64,000 nt of DNA from Unio delphinus (Eukaryota; Mollusca; Bivalvia; Unionida; Unionidae): assembly GCA_029339505.1 (NCBI GenBank), contig JAQISU010000094.1, positions 8,443,501 through 8,507,500 on the forward strand, read 5' to 3'. The notes under the pieces are model-generated. The model worked only from the letters and a program-made list of their open reading frames with translations, ran no database searches and had not been told where the DNA came from. The translations under genes and the position numbers were made by a program. This document shows positions 42,001-49,687 of this stretch, one piece after another. Every line of letters begins with the position of its first letter. The first letter of the stretch is position 1.

Positions 42001-42908
42001 TTGATGAACAATTACGCGAGTTCAAAGCACTGCTTAGATTACAACCGGATAAAATCCAATGCGAAATAGCGCGTGAAATAATTTCAGAAACTCCTATGAA
42101 TGATTTCTGGGAAACGTGGAGACCAAATGATTTGATAGTAGCAAGTAGAAAAATAGTCAGAGACACACTTCAGATGAAGTTATTTGAATTGCATAAAGAA
42201 AAATTTGCAACGCTTCCAGTACCGTTGTGTTATAGGCCTTCGGATACACGAAAGCAGAATATAGAAGTTGATATTCCAAGCCTGACAAAGTCAGGAAGTG
42301 AAAAGCAGATTCTCGTGTTAAATGATATTGTGCTGGTTGATATCAATGTCGTTGAAGATGCATTGCGTGCTAATAAATCCCCATGGACGCTAGGATACGC
42401 AGCAACAATACACTCTTCACAGGGATTGACTATATCGGATACAATTGTTTGGATGGTAGATAATCGCATCGAATGGTCGAATTTAGTCTATCTCGCAGTA
42501 TCCAGAGTACGAAGAATAAATCAGCTTCGAAGAATTGTCGTCATGACAGAGTCAGGTGGCGATGATGAAATCATTGGTGATGATAATGACACAACAATAA
42601 GTGATATTGATGTTAGCATCATTAATAAAAAACTCTCCGGTTACAAACAACAGGACAAAAAAAAACAACGAGAATTTGATATTGATGCTAAATTAATAAT
42701 CACTTTGAAGAAACAACAGAATAATCACTGCGCGAGTTGCAATTGTATAATGCGTTGGCAGTATTCGGATAAGGATCCTCGCCAATTCACCGTAGACAGA
42801 AAAAATAACAATCTCGGTCATGTCAGAAATAATGTGATGTTGACTTGTCTTGAGTGCAATAGACGCCGGGGTGAAAGCACAATGCCTCTGGCATCGGGTG
42901 CTAATTAA
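39003..42908 (+). CDS. Polymerase B-SF1 helicase-HNH fusion protein
   Basis: 1301 aa from the ATG at 39003. Order: five 20-aa repeats (about 3-102); an N-terminal region ending in a HNEHAW block; a family-B polymerase palm with motif A DISACYPG (about 521), the motif B region around KFTQGG (about 682) and motif C ATDS (about 781); an SF1 helicase with Walker A GCGGSGKTT (about 862), Walker B IIWDE (about 935), CGDHGQPP (about 963), IHSSQGLT (about 1136) and LAVSRVRR (about 1165); and a C-terminal HNH-type domain with CASC, GHVRNN and CLECNRRRG (about 1242-1292). I find no 3'-5' exonuclease DxE motif. One protein would thus synthesise, unwind and nick DNA. The gene converges on the integrase gene with an 8-bp overlap. 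Polinton polymerases are normally stand-alone and protein-primed, so this is an atypical lineage. Confidence 0.93.
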   Translation: MEEFKRLSKIKPWKNTKFNLDREFQRLSKIKPWKNTKFNLEREFQRLSKIKPWKNTKFNLDREFQRLSKIKPWKNTKFNLDREFQRLSKIKPWRNTKFNLDRVSDTPKRLIGDRTILGKIRECFNEFYRDGAAYCWSTFRIIDEDVNVPIIDATMNDKRAAEIISHLGVKSKGFSSKGGNPKDFKQSNSQQSNSNQKYFFRIKFIIEVEGKWIIRDKFEPILKNKKAVIVSRDSKPGILTGIDKPYYERSYPVTAIVYGIYPLNDKPDIAKLAPMKYSPLTSSRLNCVATRVMEHFTNASRGNKLTDLRRRKITEWELTVKQHGAKISDIAKLETSLRFPITVMTITGEVLHEPKYKLQGAPIQIIDHNEHAWTPAVTIFPRDRTVRYIPPEFSGDVFYEEKLFDAIHALCKDDPVSVWLLSSAGSESGFDQFVRPNGELYRVEELDNRMRKIANDFSPESFHEKLLTDSFTISSVVAHFAREKNSWRPTRSDFLEDVKLSCIEFGHGGLWNTKYHRDSMISIDISACYPGSFLGYGECSNYFKRFGHPTHEMTRVAINGPLPDFDLTGFARVISFELATGLHPCSYVWLGRHLSEKAWMPIVLLRYMIDCGMLISLIVSEAIICYRAQKEVWLPQPDLDRIISELRKQCPDGNSSNFSEEEIINWSKKLFESKKEQAKDFGRKIIGKFTQGGRYDNAKFSSRLIIDVAEYDFLVTDLTKQGKLVSRKDAFLSNGEKLGTVVTYCDGYNSQYTHLRSSMLAYASINLFSMINRFPNTAVRVATDSMYIHNKYKSAVAAFTDPEEAWGRWRFKKEMLHEYCESADVAMDEKYLKCDEIQSEFSNAPPVSDPICRYKTVYLNGCGGSGKTTRAIELYRGGGNTCIPTNMIVLTPTHRLAREMIQRGVNACTYHSFFRWKGDKWTPERMGDKFIPEIIIWDEICTVSLDVLKTFLEWLLNKNTKVVMCGDHGQPPPFVGGSPHEWLKGSVDYYEEINTDHRSLDEQLREFKALLRLQPDKIQCEIAREIISETPMNDFWETWRPNDLIVASRKIVRDTLQMKLFELHKEKFATLPVPLCYRPSDTRKQNIEVDIPSLTKSGSEKQILVLNDIVLVDINVVEDALRANKSPWTLGYAATIHSSQGLTISDTIVWMVDNRIEWSNLVYLAVSRVRRINQLRRIVVMTESGGDDEIIGDDNDTTISDIDVSIINKKLSGYKQQDKKKQREFDIDAKLIITLKKQQNNHCASCNCIMRWQYSDKDPRQFTVDRKNNNLGHVRNNVMLTCLECNRRRGESTMPLASGAN
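39009..39308 (+). repeat. 60-bp in-frame tandem repeat, five units
   Basis: Five near-identical 60-bp units at the 5' end of the polymerase gene encode five copies of a 20-aa basic module containing RLSKIKPWKNTKFNL. Differences are mostly single bases (AAA/GAA and AAA/AGA changes), indicating recent expansion. Confidence 0.97.
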
Positions 42909-43863
42909 GACCATGCGGTGGCAATTGAGTATCCTCGGGAATCACTTGCAGTTGTTGTCGAGTAAATCCTCGCTGAGGAGCAGTTGAATCCAGTTTATAG
43001 ATTGCTGGTCTACCAGTTGATCGTGTTATACTAGATATCTTATGCGTAGTGACGCTCCAAATAGGATCAGTAGCCCTTTTTCTACCCCCTTCAAGCTCTC
43101 CTGGTTCGTATAAGTACCTAACAGTGACATTACTACCAAGAATTGGTTGGGAAACGCTAGCGTTTCTAGGGAAATCTTTTTGTGGTTGTACGGGTATAGA
43201 CTTCTTTTTAATCGCGTTGATAGGTTTCATGTTGATTGTTCTAGTAATCTCGTTATTCAGTGCAGTAATCACAGCTGGTAACCTTTTGACCCATTCACGG
43301 GATCGCTTTTCTTGAATGAATTCTTTTGCGTATTGATATCCAAATAACCGCTCAGCAATCGTCCGATTAAATCGTTCGACAATGGCCTGATCGCGATGTA
43401 GCGCAGTATGCCCTCGTCGTATGGTGACATTATGATTTTTCATTGTAGATAACACTGCACCCTGAAATTCCTTGCCAGGATCAACCTGCAATAGATTCGG
43501 CCAGTGCAGAGGACCTCGTCGATAAATCCTTTCAAATGCAGAAGCAACTTCAGTGGCTGATTTTGTTTTTAACGGTTCTGCTTCTTTGTATCGACTTGCA
43601 ATATCAACTACGGTTAACGCGTATTTGTAACCACGATCATGTGGCAGAAATAATATATCAGCCTGATGAACTTCATTAGGAGCGGTCACATCAAAATGCG
43701 AGAATTGAATTTGTTTAGGTGGTGGTAGATAAATTTGCCATAGTGCCTGTTTAGATAACCAATCCGCCGCAGTGGTTTTTTTCACTTTTGCAGCGCTAGC
43801 GAGTTTATGTACTGCTGATTTACCCCTCCAGTATCCTCTTGGGGAATAATAAATTGATTCCAT
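42901..43863 (-). CDS. Retroviral-type (rve) integrase of Polinton class
   Basis: 320 aa DDE integrase that would insert the element and make the 5-6 bp duplication. The N-terminal zinc-region analogue carries YYSPRGYWRG and WLSKQALWQIYLPPP, typical of Polinton integrases. The catalytic core has Asp69 (HQADILF), Asp128 (QVDPGKEF) and Glu163 (AIVERFNRT), with 34 residues between the last two, as in the D,D35E family. The C-terminal part has an SH3-like IWSVTTHKI...YKLDS...RGFTRQQL region; no chromodomain is obvious. A TTGAAAA motif lies 15 nt before the ATG, shared with the virion genes. Confidence 0.95.
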   Translation of the reverse strand: MESIYYSPRGYWRGKSAVHKLASAAKVKKTTAADWLSKQALWQIYLPPPKQIQFSHFDVTAPNEVHQADILFLPHDRGYKYALTVVDIASRYKEAEPLKTKSATEVASAFERIYRRGPLHWPNLLQVDPGKEFQGAVLSTMKNHNVTIRRGHTALHRDQAIVERFNRTIAERLFGYQYAKEFIQEKRSREWVKRLPAVITALNNEITRTINMKPINAIKKKSIPVQPQKDFPRNASVSQPILGSNVTVRYLYEPGELEGGRKRATDPIWSVTTHKISSITRSTGRPAIYKLDSTAPQRGFTRQQLQVIPEDTQLPPHGLN

Positions 43864-43878
43864 ATTAAAATGGTAGCA

Positions 43879-43885
43879 TTTTCAA
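43879..43885 (-). promoter_or_regulatory. TTGAAAA motif, integrase gene
   Basis: Minus strand reads GGTAATTGAAAATGCTACC, 15 nt before the ATG at 43863. It overlaps the PLA2 stop codon. Confidence 0.58.
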
Positions 43886-44294
43886 TTACCAGCACCCATC
43901 ATCAATTTGCCTTTCATAGCTGATTTTACCAACCACGAAGCCAACTTTTCTTTAAAAGATTTATCAGGAATAGCATTTAACGCATGAATTAATTTCACAT
44001 CCGCGAGATGCCTGTGTTGCAGGTTGCTGCTTTTATAAGCAACATCATGAAGGTGACAGGCCTTATCAATGGCGTTTATTGGTTCTTCGCCGGGTCGGGG
44101 TTGATTTTGATCATCAAGTCTGATATCTAATCGTGTTCCAGGACCACAGTAGCTATATCCTGGAAGGTGCTTTTCTCCGGGGTACTTTGCCCATGGGGTT
44201 CCAGGGAGCTTTGTCAATTTGGCTGCGATATCACCTCCTCGTTTTTTTTTAAAACATCTCCGGATTGTAAAATCTTTGATTTTGTAGAAATAAA
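43882..44294 (-). CDS. Parvovirus-type phospholipase A2 domain, no ATG of its own
   Basis: The open frame runs from a stop near 44295 to 43882. The PLA2 core spans about 44157-44025: a calcium loop YCGPGT and a catalytic HDVAY with a following HLAD. This matches the secreted-type PLA2 in parvovirus VP1, used to breach endosomal membranes. No ATG precedes the core anywhere in the frame (a TTG at 44217 is the only start-like codon near it). The frame lies one base back (-1) from the upstream zinc-ribbon gene and meets it at A-AAA-AAC (44241-44247). In the relic element the zinc ribbon and PLA2 share one frame. A ribosomal -1 shift, or a one-base slip in the A9 run that has broken a fusion gene, would both explain this. 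Confidence 0.85.
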
Positions 44295-44420
44295 TCTAAA
44301 CTTTTTTATACCACATGTTGCACATCTACCAGTTAGTGCTGATCTGTTATTTTTAGTTGTAACCGTCGTCACATCATTTGTGCTAGTACGCGTTTTACAC
44401 TTCACACAATATAGATCCAT
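44214..44420 (-). CDS. DUF5679-like zinc ribbon (upstream part of a PLA2 fusion)
   Basis: 68 aa. Cys5/Cys8 (YCVKC) and Cys33/Cys36 (CATC) form a zinc ribbon with the sequence pattern of DUF5679 (YCVKC, then NxRxALTGxC, then CG plus a basic strand). Its stop overlaps the start of the PLA2 core frame by a few bases. It is divergent from the ATPase gene with only 5 bp between the two ATGs, so their promoters must lie inside each other's coding region or act from further away. The last 14 or so codons after the A9 run are probably not part of the ancestral domain. Confidence 0.75.
   Translation of the reverse strand: MDLYCVKCKTRTSTNDVTTVTTKNNRSALTGRCATCGIKKFRFISTKSKILQSGDVLKKNEEVISQPN
44241..44247 (-). 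promoter_or_regulatory. A-AAA-AAC slippery heptamer, candidate -1 frameshift site
   Basis: The minus strand contains nine A bases then C; in the zinc-ribbon frame the last seven read A-AAA-AAC, the heptamer used for -1 shifting in several retroviruses. Shifting here enters the PLA2 frame without meeting a stop. An 8-bp inverted repeat (TTCCAGGA with TCCTGGAA) lies about 80 nt downstream, further than usual for a stimulatory structure. Confidence 0.5.
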
Positions 44421-44425
44421 AATTT

Positions 44426-45097
44426 ATGTATAGAGATATGAATATAATTGATTTTTCAGCGACTAAAATAAGAGAACCAGTTAAGCATCATGCAGCGCTA
44501 CCAAACTCTATCCGTGCAATTATAATCGGGCCATCTGGATCCGGTAAAACGCAATTGTTGCTCAATTTAATAATGAGATGGATGAAGTGGGATAAGTTGT
44601 ATTTAATTGCCCCTAGCGTAGATGATCAACGATGCTATGAAGTGTTAAAGGATTTTAACGAGAATGCATCAGAAATTAAAGGTGAGAATACCATTGATTT
44701 TATAACTGATATTGACGAGGCGCCATCCGTGGATGACCTTGATGGGAGCATTAACAATTTAGTCGTATACGACGATGTGATGTTAGACAATCAAAAAAAC
44801 CCAGCTAGAATATTTTCCCGGGGGCGTCACAAAAACACTGATGTGATATATGTCACTCAACGCTACACTCAGATTCCAAAAGTGATCAGAGATAACTGTA
44901 ATATTCTTGCTGTGTTTAACGGCGTTGATACACATACGCTACGAAATATTTGGCAGACATGGTGTTCCGATATGGACTTCAATCAATTTAAAAATTTCTT
45001 TAGTCATGCTCAGTCAACCCCGCATGGATTTGTAACAATAAATTTACATGATCCTCGGACACGATATCGTATCGGACTCGATCAAATATTTGGTTGA
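44426..45097 (+). CDS. FtsK/HerA-type packaging ATPase (A32-like)
   Basis: 223 aa from the ATG at 44426 (second ATG at 44438). Walker A GPSGSGKTQ at residues 35-43, Walker B VVYDD at 113-117, and a conserved RHKNTDVIYVTQRYTQIP segment with the sensor glutamine. This family pumps DNA into capsids in Polintons, virophages and large DNA viruses. The final 23 bp, including the stop, lie inside the right TIR. The relic element carries a broken homologue in which the young element is inserted. Confidence 0.95.
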   Translation: MYRDMNIIDFSATKIREPVKHHAALPNSIRAIIIGPSGSGKTQLLLNLIMRWMKWDKLYLIAPSVDDQRCYEVLKDFNENASEIKGENTIDFITDIDEAPSVDDLDGSINNLVVYDDVMLDNQKNPARIFSRGRHKNTDVIYVTQRYTQIPKVIRDNCNILAVFNGVDTHTLRNIWQTWCSDMDFNQFKNFFSHAQSTPHGFVTINLHDPRTRYRIGLDQIFG

Positions 45098-45303
45098 AAT
45101 CATTTATTATTTTTTGTTAACCCAGTGATGAAATCACTAGTGATGAAATCACTAGCAGCAGAGAGGGTGGATGACAACGACGTTGGCGTATATAAGGAAA
45201 TCTTATTTTATCGAATAGACGCCATTTTTTTTACTATTTGGCAGAAGCCTCAGATTTCCGAATCGACGCTCGGAAAGTTGTGAGGTTCACCCTCTCTGCT
45301 GCT
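45075..45303. repeat. Right terminal inverted repeat, 229 bp
   Basis: Reverse complement of 27930-28158. It contains the ATPase C-terminal codons (LDQIFG and stop) at its inner end, the double AGTGATTTCATCACT dyad at 45124-45153, and the 150-bp outer segment bounded by the 16-bp inverted pair. Confidence 0.97.
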
Positions 45304-45308
45304 ATTTG
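45304..45308. repeat. Target-site duplication, right copy (ATTTG)
   Basis: Matches 27925-27929; see the left copy. Confidence 0.9.
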
Positions 45309-45525
45309 ACAATTTTGCATTTTCATTAAAATCTTTTAAGTATATCTCAGCGTCATTGATCATCTACAGATGGTGCCATTAAATATAATGTATCGCACTT
45401 GAGCCATCTCACTATTAAATTAATAATTGCATAATTCCAGACCTATGATAATTGCTCTGGTAGAATTTGGTAGTGCTGGATGATGTTTGACTGTTTTTTG
45501 CTTTCTTATCGCTGAGAAATAAATT
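45304..45525 (-). pseudogene. Relic packaging ATPase, N-terminal half
   Basis: The minus strand gives KTVKHHPALPNSTRAIIIG, then a damaged Walker A, LNLIVRWLK, YLMAPSVDDQ and LKDFNENA up to the insertion point. These blocks match the young ATPase in order. The Walker A loop is lost to a small deletion and further stops are present. The reading continues on the other side at 27929. Confidence 0.9.
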
Positions 45526-45556
45526 ACATCCGTGTTTTAGAACTATACTAAATAAT

Positions 45557-46102
45557 ATGGATCTGTATTATTTAAAATGAAGAGCATCTACTTCAACAGA
45601 TACAATAATGACTATACCAACTAAATGTAACACGTGCGGTTACGGGCACGTATGTGAAATGCGGTACAAAAAATATAAATTTTATATCAAGGAAAACAGG
45701 CGGTGGTATAGCTGCTTCGTTTACAAAATTACCAGGAACTCCACGGGCTAAGTATTCAGACGAGAAACACCATCCAGGATGAATCAGGAACTCCACGGGC
45801 TAAATATCGAGACGAGAAATGTCTTCCATGATATAATTATTGTGGTCCTGGTACCAGACTTGATATCCGATTCGATAAACCAAGGTCAACCAAGACCCAG
45901 AGAGTATCCAATAAATGAAATTATTAAAGCGTGTCATATTCATGATGTTGTATATAAAAATAGATTTACAACAACGACATATCGCAGATGTGAAGTTGAT
46001 TCATGTGTTAAATTGTATAAAAAATAAATCGGAGAATAACTTGCTAGTTTCCTAGTAAGATCTGCAATGAAAGGTAAACAAGTATTAGCAGCTGGTAATT
46101 AA
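45557..46102 (+). pseudogene. Relic zinc ribbon-PLA2 fusion
   Basis: The start MDLYYLK matches the young zinc ribbon start. Following a stop and a frameshift, one open frame (from about 45630 to 45782) runs from the second zinc-ribbon Cys region (VKCGTKNINFIS) straight into the PLA2 N-terminal block (IAASFTKLPGTP). Further on are YNYCGPGTRLDIRF and CHIHDVVY, the PLA2 active-site blocks, and SAMKGK near the end. A segment of roughly 50 bp around GGAACTCCACGGGCTAA is tandemly duplicated inside it. Clearly inactive, but it records the ancestral frame relation. Confidence 0.88.
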
Positions 46103-46112
46103 TATTATTATA

Positions 46113-46270
46113 ATGGAGTCTAGTAATTATAGCCCAAGATGATATTGGAAAGGCAATGCCGCAATTAATAAACTCGTCAATGCAGCAAATGTTACGCGTG
46201 CCGTCGCCGCATCGTGCTTATCACGACAGGCAATATGGCAAATTTATCTACCACCGCCTGATTCATTAGA
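46113..46270 (+). pseudogene. Relic integrase, N-terminus only
   Basis: MESSNYSPR, a stop, then YWKGNAAINKLVNAA and LSRQAIWQIYLPPP match the first 49 residues of the young integrase in order. The catalytic core is absent; the sequence passes directly into the Cys-rich protein relic, implying a deletion of the remaining integrase and the whole polymerase gene. Confidence 0.88.
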
Positions 46271-46505
46271 AAAGAACAACTGCAAATGGTTAGTGATGTT
46301 CTAAAAAAAACCTGCAATAAATCTTGCGTAAATGAAACCAAAACCATGTTTAAGACGTAGTGTTGGGGTTAGATGAGAAATACAGTTGTGTGTACAATGT
46401 GGTAGTAAAGAAATACAGAGAGCTAAAGTGATACTGTGATAAAAAATAAAGACAGTGACAAAGTTATAAGAAATGTAGAAGGTTATTTGTCTAGATTTGG
46501 AAATT
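46271..46505 (+). pseudogene. Relic Cys-rich zinc protein
   Basis: NCKWLVM, CNKSCVNE, SVGVR, LCVQCGSK and DKVIRN match blocks of the young 108-aa protein in order, spread over several frames with stops. Confidence 0.78.
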
Positions 46506-46534
46506 AACATTTAAGACAAATGCTATTATATATA

Positions 46535-46845
46535 AAATGGAGCAAATACAATTTTGGAGGCATCAAGAACTATGAAGCATTCTAGTGATGGTATTTTTAG
46601 AAACTGTCGACTGAAAATCCAGTCGGCGCTATCACTAATACTGGTTATCTCAAATTTACTGTTGGGAAGAGAGGGTATCTTTGTCACAAGTTTATATTCA
46701 AATGTTTTCAGAGTGTTCTCAAAGACGGTTTTGTGATTGATTATTTTGATGGTGAAAAACAATCATAATTTGAATAATTTACGTGGTGTTACACAGAGTC
46801 AGAATAAAGACAAAAGTAATACTGGGGGTGGTATCAACTGATCTA
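46535..46845 (+). pseudogene. Relic NUMOD/HNH endonuclease
   Basis: Fragments SSDGIFRN, then NTGYLKFTVGKRGYLCHK and KDGFVIDYFDGEK, then NNLRGVTQ match the young nuclease in order. The HNH histidine of DH is replaced (DY), and stops follow. The similarity fades near 46845, taken as the end of recognisable relic sequence. Confidence 0.82.
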
Positions 46846-47106
46846 TCTACACTTATGTCATAGACCAGAATGTTTTAATATTTGTTGAATGTCTTTTTCA
46901 GACCTACCACATGGGACAACATTTCATTGTCAGGATCACTTCAGTCTGAATTGTCATTTCTGCAAATCAATTAATTAATGTTAATTAATGTTTACAGCGG
47001 CTGCAGGAAATCACTAACAGCTTCATATGTGGATGGTATCCCGATGGTATACAATTAAAAATTTGTCTTTTCTCATTATGACTGTCACTGTTCTGATAAA
47101 ACTACA

Positions 47107-47350
47107 TTTGTTGTAGGGTTTAACGCCATTTTTTAGCACACGTTAGGCTATACATGGCGGCCAGTATTATTGGTGGAGGAAGAACCCGGGAAAAAACCCA
47201 GAAAGAACCACCGACCCACGAGAAGCTACTGGCAAGCTTTCTCACATAACTACATTAGCCGAATCTTAGACTCGAACCCACGCAGATAGAGGTGAGATGG
47301 CAGTGGTCCGTATATGAGAGCGCTTTAGACCACTCGGCCACTCGGGGCCC
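47107..47350 (-). repeat. tRNA-derived SINE, family 1
   Basis: Minus-strand copy. The head is at the right end with A-box-like GTGGCCGAGTGGTCTAAAG and B-box-like GGGTTCGAGTC (Leu/Ser-type tRNA); the body carries the AACCACCGACCCACG block; the tail is GGCGTTAAACCCTACAACAA. Confidence 0.85.
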
Positions 47351-48679
47351 CTCAACTACATTTGTACAAAGATATTAAAACTTTTCTTTTTTTCTTAGCA
47401 TTTAATTGATTTTATTTTTATTTTCTCATTTATGTTCCCAAACTTTATAATTCATTTAAAGATAAAAGTCAAGACAATGCAGTTGAATATATAGTGCTGC
47501 CATAGTGTCTTGACTCTCTTAAAAGTCAAGTCCAACTGATACGTACTCAATCTCTGATCTGACGTCACATACTATGTCAGCAGGTCTGTACAATTTGTTA
47601 CGGGATATTCAGTAGAACAAACAACACAGACCCTAATCTGCTAACATGTTATGCAATGGCAGATCAAGGTCTATGTTATTTTCAGTTGCACTAGTAAATG
47701 AGTGCAGACGGTATATTTCTCAGAACACAAGAAAAATTACGTTACTGATATCTTGAACAATTACTGAGTTGTTTTGCATTTGTGTGTCAGGGCACACATT
47801 GTAAGTCACGCAGATAGCTGAAGAAAAAAATTGAACATGTGACACTGCATGTTCATCCTGTTCCAGTGAGAAAATGTACATACTATACATACTGTATTGA
47901 CTGAATTTTAAAAAACAACAACAATGTTTTACCAAATTGTTTGTCAGGTTTATAAAAAAAATTTAGGCCTTCATCATCGCCCCGAGATCCCATCTACCCT
48001 TAATACGCTACCACATAAGTGCTCTATTTGTTACTTGGGATTGATATATTTGAAGGGTCTAAGGACATTTTGTTTCCTGTTAGTAACAAAAGCTACTTCA
48101 GAAATCATAGATTTAGATAAGATTGTTACGGAAATACAAACGTAGCTTTTAAAATGATTGTAAGGAATGTCTTTTGTCAATATTGTTTTACTTACTGTTT
48201 AGATGTAATTTCAGCATGAATAAAGGGGATGAATTGTAATGTATACTGCACAACTTATTTTCAAAAAGTGAATTTTTAATACTAACAGATTCAAATAATA
48301 TTTTTATTTTTAATATAACAATGGTCATTCCAAAACTAAACTCTTTTTGCCGAGAACTTGCTGTTACTAATGATTCATGTAACTGTTTCTTCAGATATAG
48401 TTGAATGAAAATATATAGATCCAGTTTGTTGCTATAACATTCTATTTTTCTCCTCTTTCTCTTAAAATACTTGAACTTGGAATTTTGTGAAAAAATGACC
48501 TTAATAATGATGATGTGTTACAAAACAATTGACCTTTTCGTTTAAAAAAATAAGAAGTTAAACTGCATGCATAACAGGAACTGCGTGTGTATACAGAGAA
48601 ATGTAATTTATGTTTATGTATTGCCTCCCCTTGATTGTATCATAAGCCGACATACCATTGTCCCAACGCATTTGGTTGC

Positions 48680-48717
48680 TGTGTGTGCGTGTGTGCGTGT
48701 GTGTGTGTGTGTGTGTT
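48680..48717. repeat. GT microsatellite
   Basis: GT repeats with a few GC variants. Confidence 0.92.
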
Positions 48718-49632
48718 TTATTTTTGAGAAACCATTGTCAATACTCACTCAGCTTCGTTCAAAATAAAAACAGTTTTGAGAATTTGTCCCATGAAAAAAT
48801 GCATATTGGTGCTTGAACAAAAGACGCGAGTGCCTCTCGAACTTCTCTAAAGTCACAGGTATTTCTCAATTGGAGACTTAAAATGCTACGCAAGCCACGC
48901 ATGGCCATGCATTGTATTTGGTATATCGTAGGAAATGGGATTCAATCGTAAAATATTCACAGACTGTGGCTGATGGTCTTAAAAATTCATTAGCCACCAA
49001 ATAAATATCACGTTCAAAGTTCTTCAAGGTTTATGTTAACATTCTTTTTTTTATTAATTTGTAAGCCATCACGAACTTTACTTTTGGTTAAAAAAATTCT
49101 TCAACCATAGCCTCTCTGTTTATAGATAACCATCATATACGGATAGATTGGTCGCCGCTTTACCCATGTTGTGTACATGTACATCTATATTAAATATTAA
49201 TGTATTTGTACAGAATCATAATGTCCATTTAATATAATCATAAATTGTAACAGATTTTGCCCATTTTTCAAAAAATTCTTTTTTTTGTTAAATGAAGATA
49301 ACTTTTTTCAGCTGATATTAAATATAATACTGGGATTTTCCTGCTATAAACTAGAGCAAAGCATATAGAGCTAGTTCATTCAGACATTTTTTTAAATCAA
49401 AGAAGTCAGAGACCCCACCCGGCTTTCTCAAATTGAATGGTCACTTTCTAGATATAATACTTTGTCTGTTTGTGAAAACTAAAGTATTAAGACATCAGAA
49501 CAAATGTGCTTTGGGTTAAATCACAAATACCAAAGATGCTACTTAACTGACAGAAAGTACATTGTTACTTTGATTCGAGTGGCAAATCGTTGTTATTGAC
49601 TGTTCCTTCTAATTGCCAACCAGATGGGTTAG

Positions 49633-49636
<4 letters not shown>

Positions 49637-49686
<50 letters not shown>
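49637..49686. repeat. ATA microsatellite
   Basis: About 16 ATA units. Confidence 0.95.

Positions 49687-49687
<1 letters not shown>

Larger units (their letters stand above)
27930..45303. mobile_element. Polinton/Maverick element, near-intact, 17,374 bp
   Basis: Long virus-like DNA transposon bounded by 229-bp TIRs with AG...CT ends and a 5-bp target duplication. It carries the Polinton hallmarks (polymerase B, retroviral-type integrase, adenain-like protease, packaging ATPase, double-jelly-roll capsid protein) plus about ten further genes. Matching TIRs over 229 bp and mostly open genes point to recent insertion. Unusual for the group as generally described: the polymerase is fused to an SF1 helicase and an HNH domain, and a NUMOD/HNH nuclease and a parvovirus-type PLA2 are present. 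One in-frame stop in the capsid gene and one frame offset at the PLA2 gene are the only visible lesions. Confidence 0.97.
27333..46845. mobile_element. Relic Polinton split by the young Polinton
   Basis: Two flanks of the young insertion (27333-27929 and 45304 to about 46845) belong to one older element of the same family in inverted orientation. Gene order in the relic is terminal repeat, ATPase (minus), zinc ribbon-PLA2 (plus), integrase N-terminus, Cys-rich zinc protein, NUMOD/HNH nuclease, the same relative order and strands as in the young copy. Most of the integrase and the whole polymerase gene are deleted at about 46270, and everything beyond the HNH relic (capsid genes, other terminus) is missing. 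Numerous stops and frameshifts show long decay. Confidence 0.88.
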
